This document shows positions 31,474 through 40,629 of a stretch of 64,000 nucleotides of DNA, one piece after another (within the stretch, counting starts at the first letter, position 1; the number at the start of each line of letters is the position of its first letter). The stretch is from the NCBI RefSeq assembly GCF_013408825.1, contig NZ_JACCBZ010000008.1, forward strand, positions 138,967 through 202,966, written 5' to 3'. The DNA comes from Mucilaginibacter tundrae (GTDB lineage: Bacteria; Bacteroidota; Bacteroidia; Sphingobacteriales; Sphingobacteriaceae). The notes below the pieces were generated by a model. The model worked only from the letters and a program-made list of their open reading frames with translations. It was not told the DNA's origin and did no database searches. Position numbers and translations under genes: made by a program.

Positions 31474-33015
31474 GTGGATAATAAGATCAAACTACTCAAG
31501 CAAAAACAAGCCGAAGCCCTTCTAGGCGGTGGTCAAGTCCGGATAGACAGTCAGCATAAAAAAGGAAAACTTACCGCTCGCGAGCGTTTACATTTTTTAA
31601 TGGATGAAGGCTCATTCCAGGAAATAGGTATGCTGGTAACGCATCGATCTATTGATTTTGGGATGGAGAAGGAAAATTATCCCGGTGATGGTGTGATCAC
31701 AGGTTACGGTACTATAAACGGCCGGTTAGTTTATGCTTATTCGCAGGATTTTACTGTTTTTGGTGGATCGCTATCTGAAACTCATGCAGAGAAGATCTGC
31801 AAGATCATGGATCTGGCTATCAAAAATGGCGCGCCGGTAGTTGGTTTGAATGATTCAGGAGGAGCGAGGATACAGGAAGGTGTTAATTCCTTAGGTGGCT
31901 ATGCCGATATATTTTATCGAAATACGATGGCATCAGGCGTAGTGCCGCAGATCTCAGCCATTATGGGCCCCTGCGCGGGCGGCGCGGTATATTCGCCTGC
32001 CATTACCGACTTTATTTTGATGGTGGAGAACACCTCCTACATGTTTGTAACCGGTCCGAACGTAGTTAAAACGGTTACACATGAGATTGTGACTTCTGAA
32101 GAATTAGGTGGTGCTACTACACACGCCACCAAGTCAGGCGTGACCCATTTCGCGTGCCCGAATGAGATCGCGGCTATCCAGCACATCAAACAACTACTTA
32201 GTTATATGCCTCAGAATTGCGAGGATAAAGCTCCATCTGTTGCCTACGATATTCAAAACGAAACACGCCCGGTATTAAATACCATTATGCCTGAAAATGC
32301 TTCACAACCCTATGATGTGCGTGAAATAATTAACGAGGTAATTGATGCAGATACCTTTTTAGAAGTCCATAAAGATTTTGCCGAAAATATAGTGGTTGGC
32401 TTCGGCCGATTAGCAGGTCGCAGTATTGGGATAGTGGCTAATCAACCCGCATTTTTAGCTGGTGTGCTGGATATACATTCCTCAACCAAAGGCGCGCGCT
32501 TTGTGCGTTTTTGCGATAGCTTTAATATTCCGCTTTTGGTATTTGAAGATGTTCCTGGCTTTTTACCCGGCACCGACCAGGAGTGGAATGCAATCATCAC
32601 CAACGGCGCGAAGTTACTTTACGCTTTTTGCGAGGCTACCGTGCCTCGCATCACTGTAATCACCCGTAAGGCTTATGGTGGCGCATACGATGTAATGAAC
32701 AGCAAACACATCGGAGCTGATATGAACTTTGCCTGGCCTACCGCCGAGATTGCTGTAATGGGAGCCAAAGGCGCCGCCGAGATCATATTTAAGCGGGAGA
32801 TAAACGCAGCCGAAAATAAAGAAGCCAAGTGGAAGGAAATGGAACAGCTTTATTCCGAAACATTTGCCAACCCTTACCGTGCTGCCGAACGTGGTTTTGT
32901 AGACGAAGTGATCCTGCCGGAGGATACCCGTGTTAAACTGATTCACGCATTTAAAATGCTGGAAAACAAGGTGGTAAATAACCCGAGGAAAAAACACGGC
33001 AATATCCCTCTGTAA
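31474..33015 (+). CDS. Acyl-CoA carboxylase carboxyltransferase subunit
   Basis: 513 aa biotin-dependent carboxyltransferase of the PccB/MmdA type; transfers CO2 from biotin to propionyl-CoA or a related acyl-CoA, or works in reverse in methylmalonyl-CoA decarboxylase. Marks: K-L-T-A-R-E-R-L near the start, [26 protein letters not shown], and the second-domain L-P-G-T-D-Q-E-W-N and [15 protein letters not shown] start at 31474. No biotin-carrier or decarboxylase subunit is adjacent, so the reaction direction is open. Confidence 0.93.
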   Translation: MDNKIKLLKQKQAEALLGGGQVRIDSQHKKGKLTARERLHFLMDEGSFQEIGMLVTHRSIDFGMEKENYPGDGVITGYGTINGRLVYAYSQDFTVFGGSLSETHAEKICKIMDLAIKNGAPVVGLNDSGGARIQEGVNSLGGYADIFYRNTMASGVVPQISAIMGPCAGGAVYSPAITDFILMVENTSYMFVTGPNVVKTVTHEIVTSEELGGATTHATKSGVTHFACPNEIAAIQHIKQLLSYMPQNCEDKAPSVAYDIQNETRPVLNTIMPENASQPYDVREIINEVIDADTFLEVHKDFAENIVVGFGRLAGRSIGIVANQPAFLAGVLDIHSSTKGARFVRFCDSFNIPLLVFEDVPGFLPGTDQEWNAIITNGAKLLYAFCEATVPRITVITRKAYGGAYDVMNSKHIGADMNFAWPTAEIAVMGAKGAAEIIFKREINAAENKEAKWKEMEQLYSETFANPYRAAERGFVDEVILPEDTRVKLIHAFKMLENKVVNNPRKKHGNIPL

Positions 33016-33131
33016 TATTAGTATCACAAACAAAATACAGCTATTATTTCAAGAACTTATATGTTAAATATTCGTTAAATAGCTAAAGGATATGTTTAAA
33101 TTATTAGATTTATCCTAACCTATACATAGCT

Positions 33132-33821
33132 ATGAAACTGAAAATTATCACTCTCGCCTTGTTGGTTTTTATAACCGGCATGGCTAACGCCCAAAACCTC
33201 CTGAAAGGTACTGTGGAAGAAACCGGCAGTACCCAACGTTTAACTAATGTTTTTATTAAGGATGCTACTAACAACCAGTTAACGCTTACTGATAAAAATG
33301 GCAACTTCGTCATCAAATCTGCACCAAGCCATTTATTGATATTTAATTCACCGGGTTACGTGAGTGATACACTTTATGTGGTGGATATGACCCCCAAAAA
33401 GGTAAAACTGCAAATTTTAAACATTGCCCTGCGCGAAGTAAAGATCAACGGCACAAGAACCACGTTCGACCCCAAAGAAGAATATCCTGAAGTATACCAA
33501 AAAAGTAAAGTATATGTATTGTCGCCAAGCAGTTGGTTTGGTAAAGATTCACGAGATGCACGCCGCCTGAGGCGTTATTTCGCCATGGAGCAGGAAGAAC
33601 AGCAAATTGACAATGTATTCAATGCCGCTTATGTAAGCAGCTTGGTACCATTGCGTGGCCAGGACCTGGAAGATTTTATGACCCTTTACCGCCCTTCATA
33701 CGCTTTTGTGCATAGTAATACCAGCCAGACAATGGCTGTTTACATAGCCGATAGCTACAAAAAGTTTAAAGCCTTACCGCCTGATAAACGTAAATTACAA
33801 AGGCTTAATGCCGATCAGTAG
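33132..33821 (+). CDS. Secreted protein, carboxypeptidase-regulatory-like domain
   Basis: 229 aa. Signal peptide ending A-N-A-Q (about residue 21). Residues about 24-95 look like a CarboxypepD_reg-like beta-sandwich (L-L-K-G-T-V-E-E-T-G-S...T-L-T-D-K-N-G-N-F-V-I), as found at the N-terminus of TonB-dependent transporters, but here without a barrel. The rest is charged and not recognised. Exported; precise function unknown. Confidence 0.75.
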   Translation: MKLKIITLALLVFITGMANAQNLLKGTVEETGSTQRLTNVFIKDATNNQLTLTDKNGNFVIKSAPSHLLIFNSPGYVSDTLYVVDMTPKKVKLQILNIALREVKINGTRTTFDPKEEYPEVYQKSKVYVLSPSSWFGKDSRDARRLRRYFAMEQEEQQIDNVFNAAYVSSLVPLRGQDLEDFMTLYRPSYAFVHSNTSQTMAVYIADSYKKFKALPPDKRKLQRLNADQ

Positions 33822-33842
33822 TACTTGAAATGTATTAAATAT

Positions 33843-33875
33843 AAAAGGGGTACCCATATGGGTACCCCTTTTTGC
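33843..33875 (+). terminator. Perfect palindromic terminator
   Basis: AAAAGGGGTACCCAT and ATGGGTACCCCTTTT are exact inverted copies with no loop bases between, followed by further T. It terminates the gene at 33132 and, by symmetry, probably also the small minus-strand gene on the other side. Confidence 0.88.
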
Positions 33876-33894
33876 TTTTCCTCAAAATGGGTCG

Positions 33895-34056
33895 CTAAGC
33901 ATCTTTATAATTTCTCCGGCGGATGACTGTTTTTGTTTTATAACGTTTTCCCCAGTTGTCAAAACTACCTGTGGCGCCAAGCGTACACATGATAATAAAA
34001 AACGCCATCATTATAACTACAAATACATGTAATGCTTCAATTAGTATATGGTGCAT
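33895..34056 (-). CDS. Small single-span membrane protein
   Basis: 53 aa starting M-H-H-I-L-I-E-A-L-H, with one hydrophobic segment (about residues 8-30, V-F-V-V-I-M-M-A-F-F-I-I-M) and a strongly basic tail (K-R-Y-K-T-K-T-V-I-R-R-R-N-Y-K). Inner-membrane protein with a positive cytoplasmic tail by charge. Not recognised; no ribosome-binding site is visible. The composition is protein-like and the 20-base gap to the palindromic terminator fits a short gene. Confidence 0.45.
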   Translation of the reverse strand: MHHILIEALHVFVVIMMAFFIIMCTLGATGSFDNWGKRYKTKTVIRRRNYKDA

Positions 34057-34234
34057 AATTGTTTAAATTAATTCATGTACCCATATACAATTATCACACC
34101 CTAGCTTATCATGAAATCTAGTTAATTGATTTTAAGTTAATTAATTGTTAAAATAAATAAAAAATAATAATATATAGTTAAAAATGTATGCTATGCTATA
34201 CAAAACTGTACGGATCCATAAATTATCCCTGGCG

Positions 34235-34657
34235 CTAAAATGGGATCTTCCAGTTCCAATGATGGTACCCATATCTAAATAAAAAATAAATTCCGAAAAC
34301 GATCATAAAACCTATAAACCACAGCATCAGGCTTGCGGTTTCGTTCCCAACCCTTTTGGTATACCTGATATACTGGCGCTTAGTAAACTTTTCCCGGCGA
34401 TTAACAGTATAGCCCCCATCTTCCATATAAACAATGCCTTCAAAGGTAACACGATACAGGCCGGGGGTAAGTACTTCAATATGATGGTCGTTAGCCAGTA
34501 TTTTTAGTATGGCATTCAGGTCTTTAGGAGTGAAAATTCCGGGGTTAGTAAGCTCCGCATACCCGGATATATCGCCGGTAGTAAGTTCAATATCGGGGTG
34601 GTTTTTCATATAACCCAATACAGTATCCAGTTTTTCGCTGGTTTTTAATTGCTTCAT
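34235..34657 (-). CDS. Hypothetical winged-helix-like protein with C-terminal membrane segment
   Basis: 140 aa from the ATG at 34657. Residues 1-70 resemble a winged helix (T-S-E-K-L-D-T-V-L-G-Y-M-K-N-H-P, then a helix and Y-R-V-T-F-E-G). Basic residues follow (N-R-R-E-K-F-T-K-R-Q-Y-I-R-Y-T-K-R), then one hydrophobic span at about 112-133. Cytoplasmic DNA- or RNA-binding tethered to the membrane is possible but speculative. The family is not recognised. Confidence 0.6.
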   Translation of the reverse strand: MKQLKTSEKLDTVLGYMKNHPDIELTTGDISGYAELTNPGIFTPKDLNAILKILANDHHIEVLTPGLYRVTFEGIVYMEDGGYTVNRREKFTKRQYIRYTKRVGNETASLMLWFIGFMIVFGIYFLFRYGYHHWNWKIPF

Positions 34658-34666
34658 ACCCACCAC

Positions 34667-35030
34667 AAACCAATTATTGTACCACTAAACAGGTGAAACA
34701 AATGGTACAGTTGGTACACTTTTAGGCCAAAAATCGCCCTAAATACCCCAAAAAGCCGCTTTTTAAACCAATTTAAAACCACTTTTTGACTCAAAAATAC
34801 TTGTATTTACCCCAAAATCACGCAAAAAACAGTCAATTTTAATTGATTTTTAGCAGTTTTAGACGATAAAAAGCGAGCTTTTAGGCAATTTAATGCCTAT
34901 TTCGAACCAAAATGAAACAAGCACCATCCCCGTTAACCACGAAACCAGCAATTTGCAAATCCCACAAATTTTAGCTATATTCGTTAACCTTATCAACCAT
35001 AATAACACAAATTCCTAAACCTTAAAAAGT
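34667..35030 (+). promoter_or_regulatory. Intergenic region with promoter for the 606-aa gene
   Basis: The 364 bases hold no ORF of note and many A/T tracts. A promoter is visible near the end: TTTG at 34952-34955, 20 bases, then TATATTCG at 34976-34983 (7 of 8 matches to TAnnTTTG), 47 bases before the ATG at 35031. Nothing else is recognised. Confidence 0.5.
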
Positions 35031-36851
35031 ATGAAAAAATTAATTCCAACCATTTGCGCATTGCTCATAGTAGTATTTGCCTTATGGAAATGCAGTTCCT
35101 ACCCCCAACACGCCAATGCAGCTTATGTAAAACTCGGTAGTTTGCCTACAGATGTGTTGCCTTGTTGCACGGTCAATCAGGATACCTTTAAAAACTGGTT
35201 CGCCGGTGGGCAGGTTACCGCCGGTGGCTTGGTTACACCTGCCAACAGCGTAGCCTTTCCGCATAATAACAATTGCGATTTCTACCGCTGGTCCGAGCAT
35301 ATGTTCCTATGGATGACGTCACCCCTCAGGGGCAGCACCGTCTTAACTTCGCCTATATTTTATACCGTATTGCCCGATAGCGCAGGTCAGCGCCAATTGG
35401 TGCAGGACGTGGCCAACAAACCCCTTGCCATGAGCGACCACCTTAACAAAGTAGGCCCCGACGGCCTGCCCGTAGTTAGAGATGTAAAAGGCCGCCTGTT
35501 CGAGATAGAACCATCGCCCGCGAAAAATGCGCTGGTTAAAGATAGCACCGGCAAAATAGTGCAGGTTGCCGCTGTTCGCCCCGGACTAAAAGGCAATTTC
35601 TTATTTGTTGATAAAGCAGGCAAGGCCATCGCCCATCCGCAGGCTATCATCACAAATACCCACGCCAAAGGCGATATTGTAGCGCGCTTTGCGGCTACCA
35701 ACAAAAAGTTCATCTTTTTAGATGCTAATGGCAACCAGGTAGTATCCGAAGAAGGCCAGGCCACAGGCGATGTGCTCATCTCGCAAAACGGCGCGCTGGT
35801 GTATTACCTTACCGAAGTGAATGATGTGTATGCATACTACCTGACAATGACACGTCCCTCAGGTGCGAACCAACCCAATTTCCCGACCACCGCTAAGGAT
35901 CGCGATGCCATTTGCGCCTTCGCCCGCCTGCATAAGGTAAAAAGCCTGCCCGACTCCAACGCCCTCGCTATCGAAATTAAAACTTCATGGGTGGAGGTAA
36001 GTTCCCTGGCCGATACCACCGGCGCAGGTTACATAACTGCCTATGCCAATATTAATACCTATAATACTGCCGATAGCACCAAATGGGTACCTAACGGGCA
36101 CAAAGTTGCTAAAATGGCTATGATAGGCATGCACATTGTAGGCAGCGTTGCCGGCCACCCCGAAATGGTTTGGGCCACCTTTGAGCACCAGAACAATGCG
36201 CCCGACACCACTTATGCTTATGTAGATAAAAATAACAATGTAAAAACCATAAATCAGCCTACCGGTGGCGGCTGGCTGTTAAGCAATAACGCCGCCGACC
36301 CAAAGCCTAACATCCCGCACATGGGTGCCGATACGCTCGGCCCTCACCAATATGGCGATACTATTTACGCCTATAAAGGTTACACCATCAGCGCCAGCAA
36401 TACCCTGCGTACTATGCCTTGGGGCAGCGCATATGGTACGGTAACTAATCCCGAAGACAAAAGCTCCGCTAAATCAAACAGCGAGATCCTGTCTATCAAC
36501 AACTCCGTGCTCGGTATGCTGGCCGCTAACGATGTGCGCAACAACTACCTGCTTATAGGCGCCACCTGGACCTCCGGCGGCGCGCCACCAAACGGCGACT
36601 CCTACGGAGCGGCATCACACACCGCCCCTTACGGTATTGATACTGCCCAGGGTACTGCCATAGGCACCAATGTTTTGGCAAACAGCACCATGGAAACCTA
36701 TATGCAAACCGTTTCAACGTCGTGCTTTTACTGCCACAGCAGCCACCAAACACCGCCAAACCTAAGCCCCAATTCCCTGAGCCATGTGTTTGCCGAAATA
36801 CAGCCCTTAGTATTTAAAACATTACCACCAAAAGCCCCGGCTAAAAAATAA
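35031..36851 (+). CDS. Large secreted protein with C-terminal heme c motif
   Basis: 606 aa. N-terminal hydrophobic export signal (L-I-P-T-I-C-A-L-L-I-V-V-F-A-L-W). The first third contains F-K-N-W-F-A-G-G-Q and W-S-E-H-M-F-L-W-M-T-S-P. The middle has repeated short beta units (F-I-F-L-D-A-N-G-N-Q-V-V). The C-terminus carries C565-F-Y-C568-H569, a cytochrome c CxxCH heme site, within a short Ser/His-rich tail. Probably a periplasmic or outer-surface redox or binding protein; function unknown. Richer in G+C than the AT-rich genes that follow. Confidence 0.75.
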   Translation: MKKLIPTICALLIVVFALWKCSSYPQHANAAYVKLGSLPTDVLPCCTVNQDTFKNWFAGGQVTAGGLVTPANSVAFPHNNNCDFYRWSEHMFLWMTSPLRGSTVLTSPIFYTVLPDSAGQRQLVQDVANKPLAMSDHLNKVGPDGLPVVRDVKGRLFEIEPSPAKNALVKDSTGKIVQVAAVRPGLKGNFLFVDKAGKAIAHPQAIITNTHAKGDIVARFAATNKKFIFLDANGNQVVSEEGQATGDVLISQNGALVYYLTEVNDVYAYYLTMTRPSGANQPNFPTTAKDRDAICAFARLHKVKSLPDSNALAIEIKTSWVEVSSLADTTGAGYITAYANINTYNTADSTKWVPNGHKVAKMAMIGMHIVGSVAGHPEMVWATFEHQNNAPDTTYAYVDKNNNVKTINQPTGGGWLLSNNAADPKPNIPHMGADTLGPHQYGDTIYAYKGYTISASNTLRTMPWGSAYGTVTNPEDKSSAKSNSEILSINNSVLGMLAANDVRNNYLLIGATWTSGGAPPNGDSYGAASHTAPYGIDTAQGTAIGTNVLANSTMETYMQTVSTSCFYCHSSHQTPPNLSPNSLSHVFAEIQPLVFKTLPPKAPAKK

Positions 36852-36872
36852 CCCCTATAAATACATATTACC

Positions 36873-36913
36873 ACCACCGGAACTGCCCTTAACCCGCGGT
36901 TCCGGTGGTTATT
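36873..36913 (+). terminator. Terminator after the 606-aa gene
   Basis: ACCACCGGAAC (36873-36883) pairs with GTTCCGGTGGT (36899-36909), followed by TATTAAAA. Stable stem, weak T-run; 21 bases after the stop. Confidence 0.7.
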
Positions 36914-37252
36914 AAAATGTATATGCTGGGCGTATTCCTCCGGTAGAAGCGGGCCGGTGCAGGCTTTAAGCGCATCCGGTGCGATGTCACCCTGAGCAGA
37001 GTTGAGTGGCGTTCCTATCCCTTATGCGAATCCACAGGTGTGGCTGTCTTGCTGAGGTACTCGAAGCATAAGCGCAGGCCAATCGCAAACCTATTTTAAG
37101 CACTCGTTATGAACGAGTGTAATTGTAGTATTATTATTAGAATTTCTTATATTAGCCTGACCCGAATCACTTGTTACAATTAGCAAAGCTGCCTAACACA
37201 AAAAAATCTTTTAAAAATTCACAATAATAGTCTTGATGATATTCGATAATAA
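36914..37252. other. Gene-free stretch with repeat remnants
   Basis: It holds fragments resembling the dispersed repeats (GTCACCCTGAGCAGAGT at 36986-37002 and CTGAGGTACTCGAAGCATAAG at about 37055) and GC-rich scraps, then turns AT-rich from about 37095. This composition change marks the left edge of the first accessory block. No promoter of the -33/-7 type is convincing here. Confidence 0.45.
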
Positions 37253-38236
37253 ATGGATAAAACTGAACAATCAAACCCCAAGGAAAACTTAACACCTGTT
37301 AAATTTCACTTTTATTCGGTAACATTTACACCATACAATGACCAAACAGATCAATCTAGTAATTCTATTTTAAGTAAAATTATTACTTACGTGACAAATG
37401 AGTTGCATAATGGAAAGGGGCATTTAATAGATCGCCATCATAATCGACCAGAAGAAGAAAGACGAGAAATATTTATGGCGCAGTCGGTTTATATATTGAA
37501 AGATAAAAGAATTAGGTGCTCTATGGCTCTGTTAAGATCTGGACGAACCCCGATGCTCAAACCAGCGGACAAATTCCAATTAGTGCCGTTAGATAAAACT
37601 CAAGGGTCAATTGCTGAGCAAACACATTTTTTTATTGATTACAGTAAAGATCCTGCAATTATATGTTTAGAATTTAATTATCATGGTCCTCGGATTTCAG
37701 ACATAGAATACTATTTACGCAATGTTGCGCGAGATACTTTAAGATTGGCAAAAGCAACGGAGGTAACAATGCATATGGATACATCTATTGACAAAACTTT
37801 ATCTGAATTAAAAAATGTTTTAAACATAGATATAAAGATTCAACCTCAAAAGATTTCCCGGATGGATACAGATTTAATAGGGCAATATTTTACAGGTCTC
37901 AATACCTTTGGACAACGTATTAAGCCTAAGTTTATAAAATTGGAAGCGATGTTTCAAACCCCTGGCAACACAGTTGCAAGCTCTCAAATTAATAACGAAG
38001 CTAACGCTATGGTAATCAATTTGCTAAAGAAATTTAAAGGGCGGCCCTTCAATATTGATGCGTTCGAGAACTTTGTAGTAAAATATGAAGATAAAGATGG
38101 ACAAGAAGAAATCTTTAATTTGTTAAAAGGAAAAAAAGAGATAATAAAAGAAATAGATTTAACAATACATACTAGTTTAAAACTTTGGTATGAAATGATA
38201 AAGCCTGAATTAGACGAATATATTCAAAGCTTCTAA
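37253..38236 (+). CDS. Unknown soluble protein, first gene of a Rex-like pair
   Basis: 327 aa, no signal peptide or membrane segment. The N-terminal half is beta-rich (F-H-F-Y-S-V-T-F, a charged R-H-H-N-R-P-E-E-E-R-R-E stretch, Y-I-L-K-D-K-R-I-R-C-S-M-A-L-L-R); the second half is mostly helical. The family is not recognised. The gene is AT-rich compared with its left neighbours and ends 3 bases before a gene for a four-span membrane protein. That soluble-plus-small-membrane order is the one of phage lambda rexA-rexB. I infer a candidate phage-defence pair from architecture only, without sequence similarity to Rex. Confidence 0.7.
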   Translation: MDKTEQSNPKENLTPVKFHFYSVTFTPYNDQTDQSSNSILSKIITYVTNELHNGKGHLIDRHHNRPEEERREIFMAQSVYILKDKRIRCSMALLRSGRTPMLKPADKFQLVPLDKTQGSIAEQTHFFIDYSKDPAIICLEFNYHGPRISDIEYYLRNVARDTLRLAKATEVTMHMDTSIDKTLSELKNVLNIDIKIQPQKISRMDTDLIGQYFTGLNTFGQRIKPKFIKLEAMFQTPGNTVASSQINNEANAMVINLLKKFKGRPFNIDAFENFVVKYEDKDGQEEIFNLLKGKKEIIKEIDLTIHTSLKLWYEMIKPELDEYIQSF

Positions 38237-38239
38237 ATA

Positions 38240-38734
38240 ATGATAGATTTATATTTCCGAAAGCCCTTATTATGGGATTACTTATTAGCTACTTTATTAT
38301 GTATTATAATATTTGTAATTAATAATATTGGTTGGATATTTATTCCTGTGAATCAAAATATTTGGTCTATGGCTTCTGATTTATCAACAACATCACTTAC
38401 GTTGGCTGGATTCATTATTACGCTCTTAACTATTCTTATTACTTTCAAGAGTGGTTATAGGATCAAGAAAGGTTCAAAAGTCGAAGATGAAACAGTTTTT
38501 GAATTATTTTTTACAACAAACTTGTACTTTGAAACTGTAAAACATTTAAAAAACTGTATAAAATCCTTGGTTTTTATTTCGGTATTAGGCTATTCTTTAA
38601 AACTATTTTTAAATGACTGTGCTCATAAATATATTTATTTCTTTAACATATTTGGTCTTATTGTTGTAATTCTAACCTTATTACGAAGCTTAATGATTTT
38701 AACTAAAATAATTGATCTTCAAAAATTGGAATAA
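38240..38734 (+). CDS. Four-span membrane protein, second gene of the Rex-like pair
   Basis: 164 aa with four hydrophobic segments at about residues 10-33, 52-70, 108-124 and 131-154. The loop between spans 2 and 3 is basic then acidic (R-I-K-K-G-S-K-V-E-D-E). The second span carries S-L-T-L-A-G-F-I-I-T-L-L-T-I-L-I-T-F. Length and topology are close to RexB (144 aa, four spans), an ion channel opened by RexA; this is an analogy, not detected homology. Start ATG 38240, coupled to the preceding gene. Confidence 0.7.
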   Translation: MIDLYFRKPLLWDYLLATLLCIIIFVINNIGWIFIPVNQNIWSMASDLSTTSLTLAGFIITLLTILITFKSGYRIKKGSKVEDETVFELFFTTNLYFETVKHLKNCIKSLVFISVLGYSLKLFLNDCAHKYIYFFNIFGLIVVILTLLRSLMILTKIIDLQKLE

Positions 38735-38833
38735 TATTATTGAAGTTTAGATATGCTAATCTATTTGATAATGATTATCTTATAATTATTATTCTAAATA
38801 AAACTATTTTTAAACCAATTACTTATATACTCA

Positions 38834-39211
38834 TTGGGAAGTAAGATTTCAAATTTAATAAGCAGTATTCTTTGTTACATATTTTTGCCATTAACTCCAT
38901 TTATGTTCGAATACTATTACTCAAAGCCAATACATCATATTACAGAAAAGTCTGTAGTTATTGCTTTAAGTACCTATGCGTTTAGTTTAGCCTTTAGCAC
39001 AAAATTTAGGGTTATATCTTTAATTAATATAGTTATTGCTTTTGTAGCTGGTGGGCTATATGGGTCAGTTGAGGATCAATTGAATTTTGATCCATGGTCA
39101 GTTCCTGCGGTAACCATATATGTATTAGTAATTTTTGCTATAGCTGAACGTTATCATAGACATATTAATGAAAATGAAATTTGTTGGTTTTATAGTGTTT
39201 TTAACTCATAA
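38834..39211 (+). CDS. Small four-span membrane protein, unknown
   Basis: 125 aa, hydrophobic segments at about 8-28, 42-58, 62-82 and 90-108, with short loops and a His/Glu-rich end. It would start with TTG at 38834; no ATG precedes the first span and no ribosome-binding site is obvious, so the start is uncertain. Strongly AT-rich. It lies 99 bases after the Rex-like pair and 5 bases before the next gene. Not recognised. Confidence 0.55.
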   Translation: MGSKISNLISSILCYIFLPLTPFMFEYYYSKPIHHITEKSVVIALSTYAFSLAFSTKFRVISLINIVIAFVAGGLYGSVEDQLNFDPWSVPAVTIYVLVIFAIAERYHRHINENEICWFYSVFNS

Positions 39212-39216
39212 TTAAC

Positions 39217-39624
39217 ATGGAAAATGTATTGTTTTTGGGCTTAGCTAGTGGAGCTTTAGGTCAAATTATTTATTTGGTTTTTAATATTTATAAGCAAAAG
39301 AAGGCTGAAAAAAAGCTTGAAAGTCTGATTGTAAAAAATGAAAATGAGTTTTTAAAAATGATTGAAGAATATAAAACGAAGAAGAAATTATTACATCTTA
39401 ATAGTGAGCATGCAAAAGATGATTTTGATGAATTAATGTTAATGACTTTTGTAAAAAACCAAATTAATTTACTCAATGAATCCGAAAAGCGTATGATGAA
39501 TAAGGTTATAGAGAGAAAGAATACCGAAAATCAAAAGCGCTATATCTCGAAACTATTTGAAGATATCAAGTTTAACGATTTTTTAAATAGTCATACTCAT
39601 AGAAAAACTAGTTTTAATATTTAG
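39217..39624 (+). CDS. Membrane-anchored coiled-coil protein, unknown
   Basis: 135 aa. One N-terminal membrane span (about residues 4-23: L-F-L-G-L-A-S-G-A-L-G-Q-I-I-Y-L-V-F) is followed by a Lys/Glu-rich helical region with coiled-coil character (K-K-A-E-K-K-L-E-S-L-I-V-K-N-E-N-E). Likely a cytoplasmic coiled coil hung from the inner membrane. Five bases behind the preceding membrane gene, so probably co-transcribed. Not recognised. Confidence 0.6.
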   Translation: MENVLFLGLASGALGQIIYLVFNIYKQKKAEKKLESLIVKNENEFLKMIEEYKTKKKLLHLNSEHAKDDFDELMLMTFVKNQINLLNESEKRMMNKVIERKNTENQKRYISKLFEDIKFNDFLNSHTHRKTSFNI

Positions 39625-39677
39625 TTTATTGATCCTCCCCAAACTGGCGCAAGCATTCCGCGTGTGTCCAAACGGTA

Positions 39678-39937
39678 CGCTCTGTACAACATAGAGATTA
39701 TTCATTCCTCGCAACAACCACTAACCCAAAGCGCGCAAACGCCCGACGGAAACCGGGCCGGGAGCTGGCCTCGCGGGCAGAAGGTTTTTTCCGTCTTGAT
39801 CTTTTGGTTACTTTTGGATCAAGCCAAAAGTGACAAAGCCCCCGCGGCAAATGAGCGGGCGAGAATAATTCATCAAAACGAAAATAATTCCGGTACCACC
39901 GCGCAACACTTCGAGAACCTCAATGTGACACCCAGCC
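39678..39937 (+). repeat. 260-bp dispersed repeat, copy A
   Basis: Begins CGCTCTGTAC and ends with GTGACACCCAGCC; nearly identical to copy B at 39966-40222. It contains the hairpin GTTACTTTTGG (39807-39817), loop ATCAAG, CCAAAAGTGAC (39824-39834), followed by a G+C-rich AGCCCCCGCGG/GAGCGGGC segment. A reading frame runs through it, but because it recurs in both copies with the same translation I regard it as non-coding repeat. Confidence 0.85.
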
Positions 39938-39965
39938 GTTAAAGCAACAGAGCCGTTAATGAGTT

Positions 39966-40222
39966 CGCTCTGTACAAAATAGAGATTATTCATGCCTCGC
40001 TACAACCACTAACCCAAAGCGCGCAAACGCCCGACGGAAAACCGGGCCGGGAGTTGGCCTGCGGGCAGAAGGTTTTTTCCGTCTTGATCTTTTGGTTACT
40101 TTTGGATCAAGCCAAAAGTGACAAAGCCCCCGCGGCAAATGAGCGGGCGAGAATAATTCATCAAAACGAAAATAATTCCGGTACCACCGCGCGACACTTC
40201 GAAATCAATGTGACACCCAGCC
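39966..40222 (+). repeat. 260-bp dispersed repeat, copy B
   Basis: Direct repeat of copy A, separated by 28 bases, with few differences (for example GAACCTCAATG in A against GAAATCAATG in B). It holds the same hairpin with ATCAAG loop. A diverged copy is at 47420 and an interrupted one flanks the transposon at 42041-46245. Confidence 0.85.
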
Positions 40223-40261
40223 AAAATGCAAACTTAGCTAGCTGTCCAAAATCACACCCAA

Positions 40262-40456
40262 TCAATCCTCCCTAATCATCAATTGATAAACCCCAAAAGC
40301 GGCAATAACGCATAAACCCGAGATAACGGTAAAATAAACCCGCAGATCCTGTCCCCACAAGCGAGGGTTACAACAACCCGCTATTAAGGCGAAGATCAAA
40401 AAAATGATCACCAAAAAAATAATGGTGACAACAACCGAGTGTGCAGGATTTTTCAT
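40262..40456 (-). CDS. Small two-span membrane protein
   Basis: 64 aa: two hydrophobic segments (about 8-27 and 41-59) joined by a short loop containing C-C-N-P-R-L-W-G-Q. No recognised family. The start M-K-N-P-A-H-S and lack of overlap support a real gene; it is convergent with the repeats and divergent from the lipoprotein array. Confidence 0.55.
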   Translation of the reverse strand: MKNPAHSVVVTIIFLVIIFLIFALIAGCCNPRLWGQDLRVYFTVISGLCVIAAFGVYQLMIRED

Positions 40457-40629
40457 GAGGAGAGGTTATATTCAAATATATGCTATTTGCTGTAAATCAA
40501 TTATTAAATAATCATCAATCAAACTCTTTGCGGCACTCCGCACGCTCACCCGCACCTGGTCATATTCTCGAAATATTTTAAACAACCAAGCAATTTTATT
40601 GTAATTAAAGAAAACTAAAAAAGCCACCT

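Noticed and set aside
37253..38734. Kiwa (KwaA/KwaB) defence system
   Set aside because: A small membrane protein plus a soluble protein of about 320 aa fits in size, but the gene order is reversed and no DUF4868 pattern was recognised; the Rex-like architecture is the closer analogy.
39678..40222. CRISPR array
   Set aside because: Only two long repeats (about 260 bp) with one 28-base gap; size and content do not fit CRISPR.
39664..40275. Two 73-92 aa ORFs ending similarly
   Set aside because: Both run through the two copies of the dispersed repeat and owe their similarity to it; the third copy at 47.4 kb does not keep the peptide.
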